The notes beneath the pieces are model-generated. The model was given only the letters and a program-made list of their open reading frames with translations, was not told where the DNA came from and searched no databases. A program made the position numbers and the translations under genes. A DNA stretch of 64,000 nucleotides, from assembly GCF_000238775.2 (NCBI RefSeq), contig NZ_AFEJ02000004.1, positions 1 through 64,000 of the forward strand. Direction: 5' to 3'. The DNA is from Acaryochloris sp. CCMEE 5410 (GTDB lineage Bacteria; Cyanobacteriota; Cyanobacteriia; Thermosynechococcales; Thermosynechococcaceae). This document shows, piece by piece, positions 55,788 to 64,000 of this stretch; position 1 is the first letter of the stretch; the number at the start of each line of letters is the position of its first letter.

Positions 55788-56879
55788 ATGGTTCAAATGC
55801 AAAGTGCTGCTCCGATTCATGTAGCTATTTTACTCGAAAATCAGTTTGAGGATTCAGAATTTCAAGTTCCTTACACGGCTTTACTGCAGGCAACAGCCCA
55901 GGTGAAGGTTATAGGCACCCGGATGAATGATGAATACCAAGGGCAGGGTGGCAATGTTTCTCATAAACCTGATGCCACCACTACTGAAGTCAGAGCACAA
56001 GATTTTGATGCTCTTGTAATCCCTGGTGGGAGCGCTCCTGATAGGATTCGCACTAATCCTCAAGCTATTCGCTTAGTGACGGACGCAATAAATCTAGGAA
56101 GACTTGTGGCTGTGGTCTGCCATGGCCCGCAAGTTTTAATTGAAGCAGATTTAATCCGGGATAGACGAGTCACTGGTTTTCGGGCCATTCGCAAAGACAT
56201 TGTGAATGCGGGTGGGCAGTATCTTGATCAACCTGTCGTCATGGATGGCAATCTCATGACAGCTCGTCGTCCTAGCGATCTTCCTGTGTTCACTACGATG
56301 CTTCTGCAAGAGCTAGGATTAACCATTCCAGGAAAACCGCTGCCATTGATAACGGATCAGACCTATCCCTGGTGGGAATTAGGGGAACTGTGGCAAGGCT
56401 CTAGCAAGCAAGATATTTTGAATGCATTGAATACCGCAATTGTCGGTGAACGTTACACGCTTGCAGCCTTCCAAAAATACAAAGAACAAGCCACTAATGC
56501 TGACTTCCGAATTTTAGTACAAGAGGTGATTGCCACGAAGCACCGCCATGTGGAACTCTTGGAATATCGTTTAAGGGACTTCGGTGAAACAGTCACCTGG
56601 CAAGCCATAGGCAGCGAACCCTTAGTTGCATTGCAAAGCTGGCTCCAATCCAGTGATGACGAATCTTTAATGCGTAGAGCTTTGGGAGATTTACAAACAG
56701 GTGCAGTGGATGCGCTGCACCTGAGTACTCAACTGACCGATCCACAAACGGCTGAGCTAATAAATCAAATCAGCGATAATCTACAGCATCATGTTGAAGG
56801 CTTAGGGGAGCTTTACCGTGCTCGCTGGGGCGGTAAAGCAGTAAAGCCTCCCCTTCCAACCACAATGGCAATGGGCTAA
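55788..56879 (+). CDS. PfpI/DJ-1 family protein fused to a ferritin-like domain
   Basis: ATG 55788 has GGGAGG upstream. Residues 10-185 form a DJ-1/PfpI domain, with a nucleophile elbow VVCHGPQVL (Cys111, His112) and Glu in LLENQFEDSE. This family includes deglycases and stress proteins. Residues 205-345 form a four-helix ferritin-like domain (IVGERYTLAAFQKYKEQA, EVIATKHRHVELLEYRLRD, ISDNLQHHVEGLGELYRARW). The frame is intact. A bacterioferritin-like gene follows 60 bases later, so the pair probably serves oxidative or iron stress, which is inferred. Confidence 0.85.
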   Translation: MVQMQSAAPIHVAILLENQFEDSEFQVPYTALLQATAQVKVIGTRMNDEYQGQGGNVSHKPDATTTEVRAQDFDALVIPGGSAPDRIRTNPQAIRLVTDAINLGRLVAVVCHGPQVLIEADLIRDRRVTGFRAIRKDIVNAGGQYLDQPVVMDGNLMTARRPSDLPVFTTMLLQELGLTIPGKPLPLITDQTYPWWELGELWQGSSKQDILNALNTAIVGERYTLAAFQKYKEQATNADFRILVQEVIATKHRHVELLEYRLRDFGETVTWQAIGSEPLVALQSWLQSSDDESLMRRALGDLQTGAVDALHLSTQLTDPQTAELINQISDNLQHHVEGLGELYRARWGGKAVKPPLPTTMAMG

Positions 56880-56942
56880 ATCGGTCAGTTGTCGCATCTC
56901 ATGAAAGCTGTGTTTTACATTTTGATTGCGAGTTAACCATTC

Positions 56943-57404
56943 ATGCCTAAGGAGTTACAATTGCTGGCTATAAAAGAACTAGATACTCAAAAGACAATTG
57001 AATTGCTAAATCAGATTATGGAGTTTGAGCTAGCTGGGGTAGTTCGATATACACATTACAGTCTGATGGTTACTGGCCCAAACCGTTTACCCATTGTTGA
57101 ATTTTTCCAAGCACAAGCCAGTGAATCTTTACTTCATGCCCAAGAATCAGGGGAGATTCTAACGGGTTTAGAAGGACATCCAAGCCAACGGATTGCACCT
57201 ATCGAAGAAACAAATCAACATGCGGTTCGTGACCTGCTACAAGAAAGCCTCAATCATGAACAAAAAGCCTTGGTGCTATATAAACAGCTTCTAGAGGTCG
57301 TTTCTGGTGCCAGGGTCTATTTAGAAGAATTTGCTCGCACCCAAATTGGGCAAGAAGAAAGACACAACCTCGTCATCAAGAAAATGTTGCGTGACTTCAG
57401 TTGA
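56943..57404 (+). CDS. Bacterioferritin-like four-helix protein
   Basis: It is 153 residues, the typical bacterioferritin/Dps length. Iron-ligand-type residues lie in IMEFELAGVVRYTHYS, ASESLLHAQESGE, ESLNHEQKALVLYKQLL and QIGQEERHN. A Met haem ligand is not obvious. It follows the PfpI-ferritin fusion gene on the same strand and could form an operon with it. Storage or detoxification of iron is expected from the family. Confidence 0.8.
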   Translation: MPKELQLLAIKELDTQKTIELLNQIMEFELAGVVRYTHYSLMVTGPNRLPIVEFFQAQASESLLHAQESGEILTGLEGHPSQRIAPIEETNQHAVRDLLQESLNHEQKALVLYKQLLEVVSGARVYLEEFARTQIGQEERHNLVIKKMLRDFS

Positions 57405-57547
57405 GGTAAGTAGTTGAATCTTTCTCGATAGCGAATCACTGGTGAAGTGGAAGAAAATAGGCAGGAATTCATCTCAAAGGTAGATTACGAGTCATAGCTA
57501 TACCCATTACGCTAGTCAGTAAATTGACTGAATAACTGAACTTGCCT

Positions 57548-57958
57548 ATGATCTCTATTCCCTCCTTGACACTGCAACAATTAGAACTCCTTAGACTAGC
57601 TAAGAAACACTCGAACGAGATAATTTTGCTCTTTTATGAAACGCCCGTTCTTAACGATAGGGAGCCACCGAAAGGGCATCCTCCAACCATTCAAGAACTG
57701 GTTGATGCTCAGCTGATTCAAGTCCAATCGAATGGAATTTCACTGAGAAATTCAGAGTTGCAACAGCGGAGTTGGGCAGACTATTGTGAAGGTCTAGGTC
57801 AACCCTCTCGATATGATTGGAGTCTATGGCGAAAGCAATTTTCTGACCATCCAGAAGGGTTAGACTACTTTATGGTACCGGGTGAAAATATGGAAGAATT
57901 TAGTCAGGTTTGGATACATGAGATCAGCCTGCAAGCGATTCAGCCCAGTAATTTATGA
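57548..57958 (+). CDS. Hypothetical protein (136 aa)
   Basis: ATG 57548 starts MISIPSLTLQQLELLRLAKK. A TTG two codons earlier is an alternative. The N-terminal part looks like a winged-helix or helical fold (PTIQELVDAQLIQVQSNGIS), and the C-terminus is acidic and aromatic. I do not recognise it. It lies downstream of the ferritin genes with a 140-bp gap. Confidence 0.5.
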   Translation: MISIPSLTLQQLELLRLAKKHSNEIILLFYETPVLNDREPPKGHPPTIQELVDAQLIQVQSNGISLRNSELQQRSWADYCEGLGQPSRYDWSLWRKQFSDHPEGLDYFMVPGENMEEFSQVWIHEISLQAIQPSNL

Positions 57959-58360
57959 GAGGAACTTGCACCTATTAATGATTGGCTTGTTAGCGCTCAT
58001 AAGGTCTGGGGGCATGGTTCAAAAATAATGGATTTTGGGTTACACTTCCACTGCGAAATAAACCATTAATTTTCGATGGCTTGAGGTCTGCTTATTCCAA
58101 TCAGTTCAGACTATGCTCTTTGGAATCGCTTGAATCCCAATAGCTCCAGCCAGTGAGGATGAGGTTCTCCCGTCAGCTACTCCTTAGGGCTTATACCCTG
58201 TCGTTCTAGAACCTCACTGCGCATGAAGCAGCTGTGGTTCAGGAAGTATTGCAACAGTCCCAAATAGGAGTTCCCAAGAGTATGCCGAAAAAAAAGTAAT
58301 TGCGCAGTCGAGAATTGAGATTTTCAACTAGCGAACTGGTTCTAGATATCTTTGTTGCCA
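57959..58360. other. 402-bp region without a gene
   Basis: No convincing ORF. An imperfect inverted repeat is present: CAGTGAGG..GAGGTTCT (58151-58168) against AGAACCTCACTG (58207-58218). An A8 run lies at 58290-58297. I see nothing else. Confidence 0.4.
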
Positions 58361-58663
58361 TTATTCCCAGTAGGCAATGGAGGTGGGCTGTTTGCGATGC
58401 AGTAGACAGACTTCTCTAACCTTGGCTAGAGAGACTTCCAGGCGTTCAGCAATCAACGCGAGTTTTTGATCCAATACCCTTGAAAACGCCATGAGCTGAT
58501 CGCGTTGCTCGAACAATGCTTTCCACAGATTGCCAAGCTTCTTCCAGGAGGTCTGGAGCATCACGTACAAATAATTCCTGTGATATTTCTTGAAGTTGCT
58601 GATCGCAACCGCCAATTTAGGCTTATCCAACTTCCCTAAGAAGCCGGATGGTCCTGAGAGCAT
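58361..58663 (-). CDS. Hypothetical protein (100 aa), possibly part of a broken gene
   Basis: ATG 58663 has GGGGAAG upstream. The protein is basic and helical (LAVAISNFKKYHRNYLYVML, LDQKLALIAERLEVSLAKVR). A second minus-strand frame just upstream (58623-58811, starting MCNFPESTDTTLLL) overlaps it in another register, so the two may be halves of one shifted gene. I recognise no family. Confidence 0.35.
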   Translation of the reverse strand: MLSGPSGFLGKLDKPKLAVAISNFKKYHRNYLYVMLQTSWKKLGNLWKALFEQRDQLMAFSRVLDQKLALIAERLEVSLAKVREVCLLHRKQPTSIAYWE

Positions 58664-58914
58664 CCAATCTTCCCCAAGGGTAAAAGGCGAGAGAGAATAA
58701 TTTCAGGCGATGTGCGACTAAAAGTTTGTAACCGTTGATTCCTCGTTTTCTCTGGCTAAATGTTGTGATCAGTAGCAACGTAGTATCAGTACTTTCAGGA
58801 AAGTTGCACATCGCCTAATTTCTCCCATTTTCAGGCGAGCAATGTAGCGATCCTGAGGTCTCTTTTGGATCAAAACCTTATATTTTTCACCATGAGCCAG
58901 TTCATCAGCACCAG

Positions 58915-59166
58915 ATGATCCAGCGATCTCTCCGTTACAGCGAACAAACCCAGCAGTATGTCAGAAAATCCATCAAGCGGATTGCCAAACAGTTGGACAG
59001 TCGGCCCATCACCTGTTGTAAATACTACATACATCCGGTCAATATCGAGAGTTGTATCAAAGCCAAGCTCCTGAGTCTGATACAGCAGAAATTAGATGTC
59101 CCACTTCAGCTACTGCCTGATGAGCAAAGGATCTTGTTAGTCCTCCGCCAGATCTCATCTACTTAG
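58915..59166 (+). pseudogene. C-terminal remnant of DNA topoisomerase IB
   Basis: The 83-residue frame contains KRIAKQLDSRPITCCKYYIH followed by PVNIES. This matches the active-site tyrosine region of bacterial topoisomerase IB (xLGNTPxVCRxxYIHPxVIE). The rest of the enzyme (about 250 residues, with the other catalytic residues) is absent upstream. It is a decayed fragment rather than a functional gene, unless it serves another role. Confidence 0.6.
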
Positions 59167-59231
59167 GGCTAGATCTTTCCTTTGACGTTCAAAAGCAGGG
59201 TTTGCTAGCATAAATGGCCCGAAAGTTCACT

Positions 59232-60476
59232 TCATTCAGTAGTTGGTCGGGCAGAGCTTTCAATCTTGTGATGATACCACCGCATCAATGGCGACGTACT
59301 CACACCATGTAAAACAATGGATGTAACCACGACGATATAGACTATCCAGGTCAATCGTTTAGCCAGAAACTCTTCTACGCCCTTGTTCAAGGCATAGGTC
59401 AAGTAATATAGCGAGCCTACCCCTCGAATGCCGAACCAGCCAAAGAGCCAGTGTGTCTGGACAGGTAAACAACTCCCTAACAGACTGATCCAAGCCCCAA
59501 GGGGACGAATCACGATCAACAGGAATCCAGCTAGAATTCCTGCCTGACCCGCGTATTGCAGCATTGGCTCAGCTATCAGAAGTGAGCCTAAGAGCACAAT
59601 AGTAATAATTTCAAGCAGTTTTTCGAACTGCTCAACCAGCGTCATTTGCGCCAGACGCTTATCCGGTTCATGGCGATAGTGACTGCGTAGCGTCATCCCC
59701 GCCACAAAGACAGCCAGGAAGCCGTAGCCATTAACAATTTCGGTGAGGGCATAGGTCAGTAAAATGGTACTTAGGACCACCAAATCTTCCATGAGATCAT
59801 CGGCAGGCTGGTGACGTTGCAGCTGCTGATCGATCCAATAAATCCCTTGGGCCACTATAGTACCCATGAGAATACCAGCAGTAATTGCCCATAGCAGATC
59901 GATGACCACCCACTGCTGGAGCCAGTCGTCTGGATATCCTTTTTGCAACCAGTAGAGTCCAAAATAAACAAAGGGGAAAGCTAGGGAATCATTTAAACCA
60001 CCCTCTGAGGTCAGGCCAAACCGCAGCTCATCATGATCATCTAGGTGCCCCATCTGTACCTCTGAAGCCAGAACAGGATCAGTTGGGGCTAATATGGCCC
60101 CGAGCAGGATGGCCGGTCCCCAGTCCAGATCAAGTAATCCATGGCTGAAGAGTGCGATCGCCCCAATAGACAAAGGCATCAAAATACCAATCAGTCTACC
60201 GGTAACTTGCCAATTGGCTGGATTCAGAGGTCGATTCATTTTCATGCCGCAGCCAAAGACCGACACAATTACCACAAACTCGGTGTACCGCTCGACTAGG
60301 GCCGTGCTGGGTTTCACTTGCAAAATGCCGATGCCATAGGGGCCTAGCAGTACCCCTACCATCAGATAGATTAAAGCGTAGGATAGCGGTAAGCGCGAGA
60401 TCCATCCTGACCCCAGCGTTACCGTCAAGATCAATAAACCAATAATCAGGAGGAAAGAAAGATAGGTATCGACCAA
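59232..60476 (-). CDS. Cation:proton antiporter, CPA1/NhaP type
   Basis: It exchanges Na+ or K+ for H+ across the membrane. The 414 residues contain about 12 hydrophobic helices. The family core motifs LGAILAPTDPVLASEVQMG (about 125-145) and TSEGGLNDSLAFPFVYFG (about 155-175) carry the ion-binding Asp residues. The C-terminal cytoplasmic regulatory domain is absent, as in short NhaP members. It runs in the same direction as the MscS-like and winged-helix genes upstream, so an ion-homeostasis cluster is likely. Confidence 0.9.
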   Translation of the reverse strand: MVDTYLSFLLIIGLLILTVTLGSGWISRLPLSYALIYLMVGVLLGPYGIGILQVKPSTALVERYTEFVVIVSVFGCGMKMNRPLNPANWQVTGRLIGILMPLSIGAIALFSHGLLDLDWGPAILLGAILAPTDPVLASEVQMGHLDDHDELRFGLTSEGGLNDSLAFPFVYFGLYWLQKGYPDDWLQQWVVIDLLWAITAGILMGTIVAQGIYWIDQQLQRHQPADDLMEDLVVLSTILLTYALTEIVNGYGFLAVFVAGMTLRSHYRHEPDKRLAQMTLVEQFEKLLEIITIVLLGSLLIAEPMLQYAGQAGILAGFLLIVIRPLGAWISLLGSCLPVQTHWLFGWFGIRGVGSLYYLTYALNKGVEEFLAKRLTWIVYIVVVTSIVLHGVSTSPLMRWYHHKIESSARPTTE

Positions 60477-60673
60477 AAAGCTTTACTCCTCAGCGGTCTG
60501 CATCATTAAGTTCTATCTTGAGTTCCGTCGATAAACATCCCCTGTAGCGATATGGGATTATACTCTTCATTACTCAGTAAACTATGTTCCTGGCTCAAAG
60601 ACATCTCTCTGGAGAGGTAAGATTGTCCGAGAGTGACTCGCTCTTCCCACAAAACTTGACTGACGGTGGGGGT

Positions 60674-61570
60674 TTACGACGAAAAGCCAGCTTTATCATC
60701 CGATTGCCACTGAGTTAGTTCAATATCCAGGAGTCGGGGATAGGGAAGCGGGTGGCGAGCAAAAATTCCCTTGGCGCGGGTGATCAGATCAGTTTTATAG
60801 ACAAATTCATGACGAGCATCTAGGGGATAGCACTTGAGCTTAAATATGGTTCCCCAGGATTTCTCTTCTATCAACACCAGAACGGGTAGTTTCAGATGGG
60901 TGTACTTGCTGGTATAGGCCACCCGGTAAAGAATTCGCTTGACCAGCAATGTATCGACCTCATGCGCAAAATAGAACTCTGTAACCACCTGGGCTTCTAA
61001 ATCACCCATATTCGTATTGATGACGGCACTCGTCCAAATTTGGCTGTGGGGAATTGTGACGACACTATCCTCTGGGGTTTTTAGGCGAAGCCCCCGCAGG
61101 CCATAGCCAATCACCTCCCCGTAGTGTTGATTTATTTGTATACGATCGCCAATGCGGTAGGGGGCTTCAAATAGACTGAACACACCCGCAATAATGGAGC
61201 TTACTAAATCCTTGAAGGCAAATCCCAAGGCTACGGCAACCGTACCCGTAATCGCCAACAAATTCTCTCGGTTAATATTTAAAAACAAATCGATCAGTAC
61301 AGTGATTGCCGCCACCCAGATCATGAGGCGCATGAAGGGCAAAAATTGTTTGACCTGAAGTCGCCTTTCCCGAGGGACGTGCTCTGAAATCCAAGTGACT
61401 AGCCTGTCGCTAATCAGAATAGCCAGGTAGGCTGCCACTATGATCAGCAATGCTCTGGTGATCTTTCCCGCTGTAATCTGAGTCAGAATTTCTTTGGCCT
61501 TATCCGCAGTTTTGTTGGCCGTATTACCGGTGGATTGAGCCAATAAGGTAGTTTGCAAGAACATCAGCAT
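60674..61570 (-). CDS. MscS-family mechanosensitive channel
   Basis: A small-conductance channel that releases ions on membrane tension. The 298 residues have three N-terminal helices (ALLIIVAAYLAILISDRLV, FMRLMIWVAAITVLIDLFL, LLAITGTVAVALGFAFKDLV). The last is the Gly/Ala-rich pore helix. The MscS beta domain follows (FEAPYRIGDRIQIN, VVTIPHSQIW). Its start overlaps the upstream gene's stop (ATGA at 61570), so it is coupled to it. Confidence 0.9.
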   Translation of the reverse strand: MLMFLQTTLLAQSTGNTANKTADKAKEILTQITAGKITRALLIIVAAYLAILISDRLVTWISEHVPRERRLQVKQFLPFMRLMIWVAAITVLIDLFLNINRENLLAITGTVAVALGFAFKDLVSSIIAGVFSLFEAPYRIGDRIQINQHYGEVIGYGLRGLRLKTPEDSVVTIPHSQIWTSAVINTNMGDLEAQVVTEFYFAHEVDTLLVKRILYRVAYTSKYTHLKLPVLVLIEEKSWGTIFKLKCYPLDARHEFVYKTDLITRAKGIFARHPLPYPRLLDIELTQWQSDDKAGFSS

Positions 61571-62736
61571 TACTCTGGTGAATCAATCGCAAAATTATTA
61601 ACGGCTAGCTTGCGCTTTAGATGGGGATAGTGAATTGGGTTAATCCTTAGCATCTGGTCATGCTGCTCAATTAAGCCAGCCTGACGCAATTCCTGAATTT
61701 GATATTTCAGGGTCGAGGGCTCATCTCCCAAGCTTTCCGCCAAGCCAGCTAACGTAATCCCATCATGGAGAAGTAGGGAATAAAGCAGATAGTCGTCGTC
61801 TTCATCTGTATCTGGCAAGTTAGGTAAAGTGGGTGTTCGGCCCTTGAGGATTCCAACTGCTTCTGATTTTTCTGAGCGTGACTCGTAAGAGATCGAACGC
61901 AGAAATACCTGGATGGCCACTGTACTGACACCCTTTGAGACGGCGGCCAGTTGCTCAAAATAGTGGGTTTCGGGATTAGCATCCTCTTTCTGTTGGGAAG
62001 CGTTGTTGCCAAACTGATCAAATTGCAGATCAAACTGAGACACGATTCCCCTCAACCAGTTCTGTAACTGCTCTCCCTTGAGCTTCGGTAGAAACAGTGT
62101 CTCACCGCAGTAAGCCTCCAGGTGGCAGACGGCTTTGAGATACTGCCATGCCACCTGGCCGGAACCGAGTACCCAAAATCGGGAAGCATCTGGCAGCAGC
62201 ATATCCTGAAGATAATCAATACCAGTCAGACCATCCACGCTGCGGAGAAAACACCAGCTGAGGTTGGGAATGACAACGACCTCAAGCTGTCCAGAGGCAG
62301 TTGGGCTCAGACCTCGGCCCAACTGTTGCTGTAGTTTGGTTTGAATTGTGGCAGATGCGTCGGGTCGCCCGATCCACTCTAACAGGCGGATGGGAATCTG
62401 TTGCTGGGTCGCCCAATGCTCCGAACAGTCTGTTAAGAGTCGAGACACCGCCGTCACTGGGCTACTGAGAATAACAATAGAGTTATTGGCGGGAAGAGGG
62501 TGAGAGCGCCACTGCTCTAGGGCCTGATCTAGGGCAGAGTGGATAGCGTCTTGGCTAGCTGGATGACTGGGCAGCTTCTGTAGAGTTGCAATCAATTTTT
62601 CTAGCAGCGGCGGTGGTAGCTCAGATAGCGAGTTCTCAGGTTCTTGATGTTTGCTTTGATCGCTAGAAAACCAGTCAAAAAAAACCTGACGTTTTTCTAG
62701 AAACCAAGTCTGAAACCGTTGTAAGGGATGAACCAT
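61570..62736 (-). CDS. Hypothetical protein (388 aa) with C-terminal winged-helix domain
   Basis: The N-terminal two-thirds (LPANNSIVILSSPVTAVSRL, LEVVVIPNLSWCFLRSVDGL) looks like a degenerate P-loop NTPase fold. There is no Walker A lysine; NNSIVILSSP sits where a strand and loop would be. The C-terminus is a winged helix (HDGITLAGLAESLGDEPSTL, QIQELRQAGLIEQHDQM). Membrane segments are absent. Overlap with the MscS-like gene suggests a regulator or partner of the channel. The family is not recognised by name. Confidence 0.7.
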   Translation of the reverse strand: MVHPLQRFQTWFLEKRQVFFDWFSSDQSKHQEPENSLSELPPPLLEKLIATLQKLPSHPASQDAIHSALDQALEQWRSHPLPANNSIVILSSPVTAVSRLLTDCSEHWATQQQIPIRLLEWIGRPDASATIQTKLQQQLGRGLSPTASGQLEVVVIPNLSWCFLRSVDGLTGIDYLQDMLLPDASRFWVLGSGQVAWQYLKAVCHLEAYCGETLFLPKLKGEQLQNWLRGIVSQFDLQFDQFGNNASQQKEDANPETHYFEQLAAVSKGVSTVAIQVFLRSISYESRSEKSEAVGILKGRTPTLPNLPDTDEDDDYLLYSLLLHDGITLAGLAESLGDEPSTLKYQIQELRQAGLIEQHDQMLRINPIHYPHLKRKLAVNNFAIDSPE

Positions 62737-62751
62737 AGAATTTCCTAAGAT

Positions 62752-63078
62752 CTAAATTGAGGCGGCAGACCCACCATCTACTCTATAATTTGCCCCTACG
62801 ACAAAGCTAGAGAGTTCAGAACAGAGAAAGGTAATAACAGCAGCAACTTCTTGAGGTTTTCCACGCCGTTTTAGCTCTAAATGAGGACGTTTCTCTTTGA
62901 GAAATGAAGTAATGGCTTCATCAAATCTGACGCCTAGTTTTTCGGCCCGTTGCTCCTTCATGGCATCGGTTATGGGCGTTGCTACAAATGCTGGGAAAAC
63001 CAAATTAACCAAAATACCATCCTGAGCATAAGCTTTTGACAAATTTTTGGCAAAGTTGAGTACTGCTGCATTACAAGC
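62752..63078 (-). pseudogene. C-terminal part of a short-chain dehydrogenase/reductase
   Basis: It has the SDR C-terminal half: NAAVLNFAKNLSKAYAQDGI, VNLVFPAFVATPITDAM, RGKPQEVAAVITFLCSE and GANYRVDGGSA. The Rossmann N-terminus and the catalytic Tyr-x-x-x-Lys are missing. Homology stops at about 63078, where unrelated sequence leading into the ISXO2-type IS begins. The gene is truncated, probably by IS-linked deletion. Confidence 0.75.
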
Positions 63079-63262
63079 TCATTAGAGCATTTCCACCTGT
63101 AAATTTTTCCGGGTTTTCTTACTCTGCACTGATTTCAGGGAACCAGAGCTGTTGTCATTGATCAATTTAGTTACGCTCTTTATGGATTCCCAGGGATCTG
63201 GCAGTAGAAGACAATTATCAGAGGTATAATGCCGTGAATCCCTTTCATAGCATGTACTGTAG

Positions 63263-64000
63263 TTCATCACAAATACTACACTGATCAATCTTGAGTCGTT
63301 AATTGATGATGCCAAGTGCTTCGAAATCCTGCGTCAACTTCGATGGCCTCAAGGTGTCGATTGCTATGATTGCCAGTCCACAGATATCGTTAAGCGCGGC
63401 TTTAATGAAACTCAACCATTGCGTCAACGCTATCAGTGTAAGGCTTGTAAAAAGCGCTTCGACGACTTGAGTGATACGATTTTCGCTGGACATCACCAGC
63501 CCCTGCAAACTTGGATTGTATGCTTGTACTTCATGGGATTGAACCTGCCCAATCACCAAATCGCTAAAGAACTTGACCTCAATAAAGATGATGTTCAGGA
63601 TATGACATCTCAATTACGTCATGGCAGTGTTGCTAAAAAGCCTGTCGTCACCTTGCAAAGAGAAGTTGAGTGTGATGAAGCCTATGTTATTGCTGGCCAT
63701 AAAGGACAGCCAGAAGCGATCAAAAAAAAGAGAGAAAGTGACGTGGTCGTCGGCTATAAACGAAATCCGGCAGAGGCACAATCAACTACCCCGCTGCAAG
63801 CAGACGGGGTATGGAATACAATTTGCTCCCAAACCGTAGATTTTGATTGCAATCCCATTTCTTCGCTGCAAGCAGCGGGGAATCTACCCCTACTAGATTG
63901 AAGAAAGAGAAACCTCCGATCTTCGGCATAATCTAGCGTCAAGAAGAAGTTATTCTGAAGATGCTTCCCAATGTAAAGCAAGCCACCATTGCTCCGATAA
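63263..64000 (+). mobile_element. ISXO2/IS1595-like transposase, degraded and cut by the window end
   Basis: An N-terminal zinc ribbon (CYDCQS and QCKACKKRFDDLS) follows LRQLRWPQGVD. The DDE-region start is VECDEAYVIAGHKGQPEAIK. No ATG starts the frame; CTG 63281 is a candidate. Past 63720 the natural frame (GRRL, TKSGRGT) carries two stops. A 113-bp hairpin element interrupts it at about 63783-63895, after which KKEKPPIFGII and LKMLPNVKQATIAP resume, again with a stop. The copy is inactive. Confidence 0.8.
63783..63895. mobile_element. Small hairpin-ended insert inside the ISXO2-type transposase
   Basis: About 113 bp with similar hairpins near both ends: CCCCG-CTGCAAGCAGA-CGGGG (63789-63809) and GCTGCAAGCAGC with GGGG after it (63865-63880). 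The 11-mer GCTGCAAGCAG is shared. The transposase frame matches its family on both sides, so this is an insertion. The layout is like palindrome-associated elements mobilised by IS200/IS605 enzymes, which is an inference. Confidence 0.55.

Noticed and set aside
63082-63315. 77-residue minus-strand ORF between the SDR remnant and the IS
   Set aside because: It has atypical Ser-rich composition, overlaps the transposase start and shows no ribosome site or recognisable motif.
1-64000. tRNA or rRNA genes
   Set aside because: I saw no rRNA-like sequence and no convincing tRNA arms while reading, but this was not a systematic scan.

Overview
The window reads as a large mobile replicon or plasmid-derived region from a cyanobacterium. 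Reasons: a replication protein of the cyanobacterial plasmid type (DUF3854/CyRepA1-like), HIP1-type GCGATCGC octamers (53955-53962, 60156-60163), a Uma2 endonuclease, cyanobacterial signalling families (vWA-MoxR-associated HTH/NB-ARC, four-cysteine Ser/Thr kinase with TPRs, TPR-CHAT protease, haemagglutinin-type exoprotein) and a CYP120-like P450. An Acaryochloris-like host is my guess and is not proven by the sequence.

Region 1 (1-27.7 kb) is a conjugative transfer block. A degraded plus-strand gene of about 5.5 kb carries a MobF relaxase, a helicase, a coiled-coil stretch and a DUF3854 domain. It meets, tail to tail at 5687-5690, a long minus-strand type IV secretion cluster. From upstream to downstream that cluster holds two unknown genes, a sigma-70-like ORF, a TraK/VirB9-like protein, a polytopic membrane protein, a VirB4-like ATPase, and VirB5-, VirB6-, VirB8- and VirB10-like proteins. 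It continues with a three-enzyme peptidoglycan hydrolase, a secreted protein, a VirD4-type coupling protein, a small protein and a repeat protein. Several of these genes carry single-base indels, so transfer is probably dead, unless the indels are sequencing errors.

Region 2 (27.7-32.7 kb) is the replication locus. It has the CyRepA1-like protein, a candidate antisense RNA with its own promoter and terminator in the rep leader, GATC-centred palindromes and a small XRE repressor.

Region 3 (32.7-49.3 kb) is accessory. It holds an IS4/IS701-like transposase, two DUF3102 paralogues, and a translationally coupled NB-ARC ATPase and Ser/Thr kinase followed by a secreted protein. Next come a TPR-CHAT protease gene split by an IS1634-family element, a two-partner-secretion exoprotein and a divergent P450. 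Removing the IS and one target duplication restores the CHAT reading frame exactly.

Region 4 (49.5-64 kb) carries an S9 peptidase and a tyrosine recombinase. The recombinase is flanked by a 20-bp repeat array upstream and by interleaved inverted repeats plus a terminator downstream. Then come a DUF4351 nuclease-like protein, a YegP-like protein, a PfpI-ferritin fusion next to a bacterioferritin-like gene, a topoisomerase IB remnant, an antiporter/MscS/winged-helix cluster, a truncated SDR and a dead ISXO2-type IS that carries a small hairpin-ended insert.
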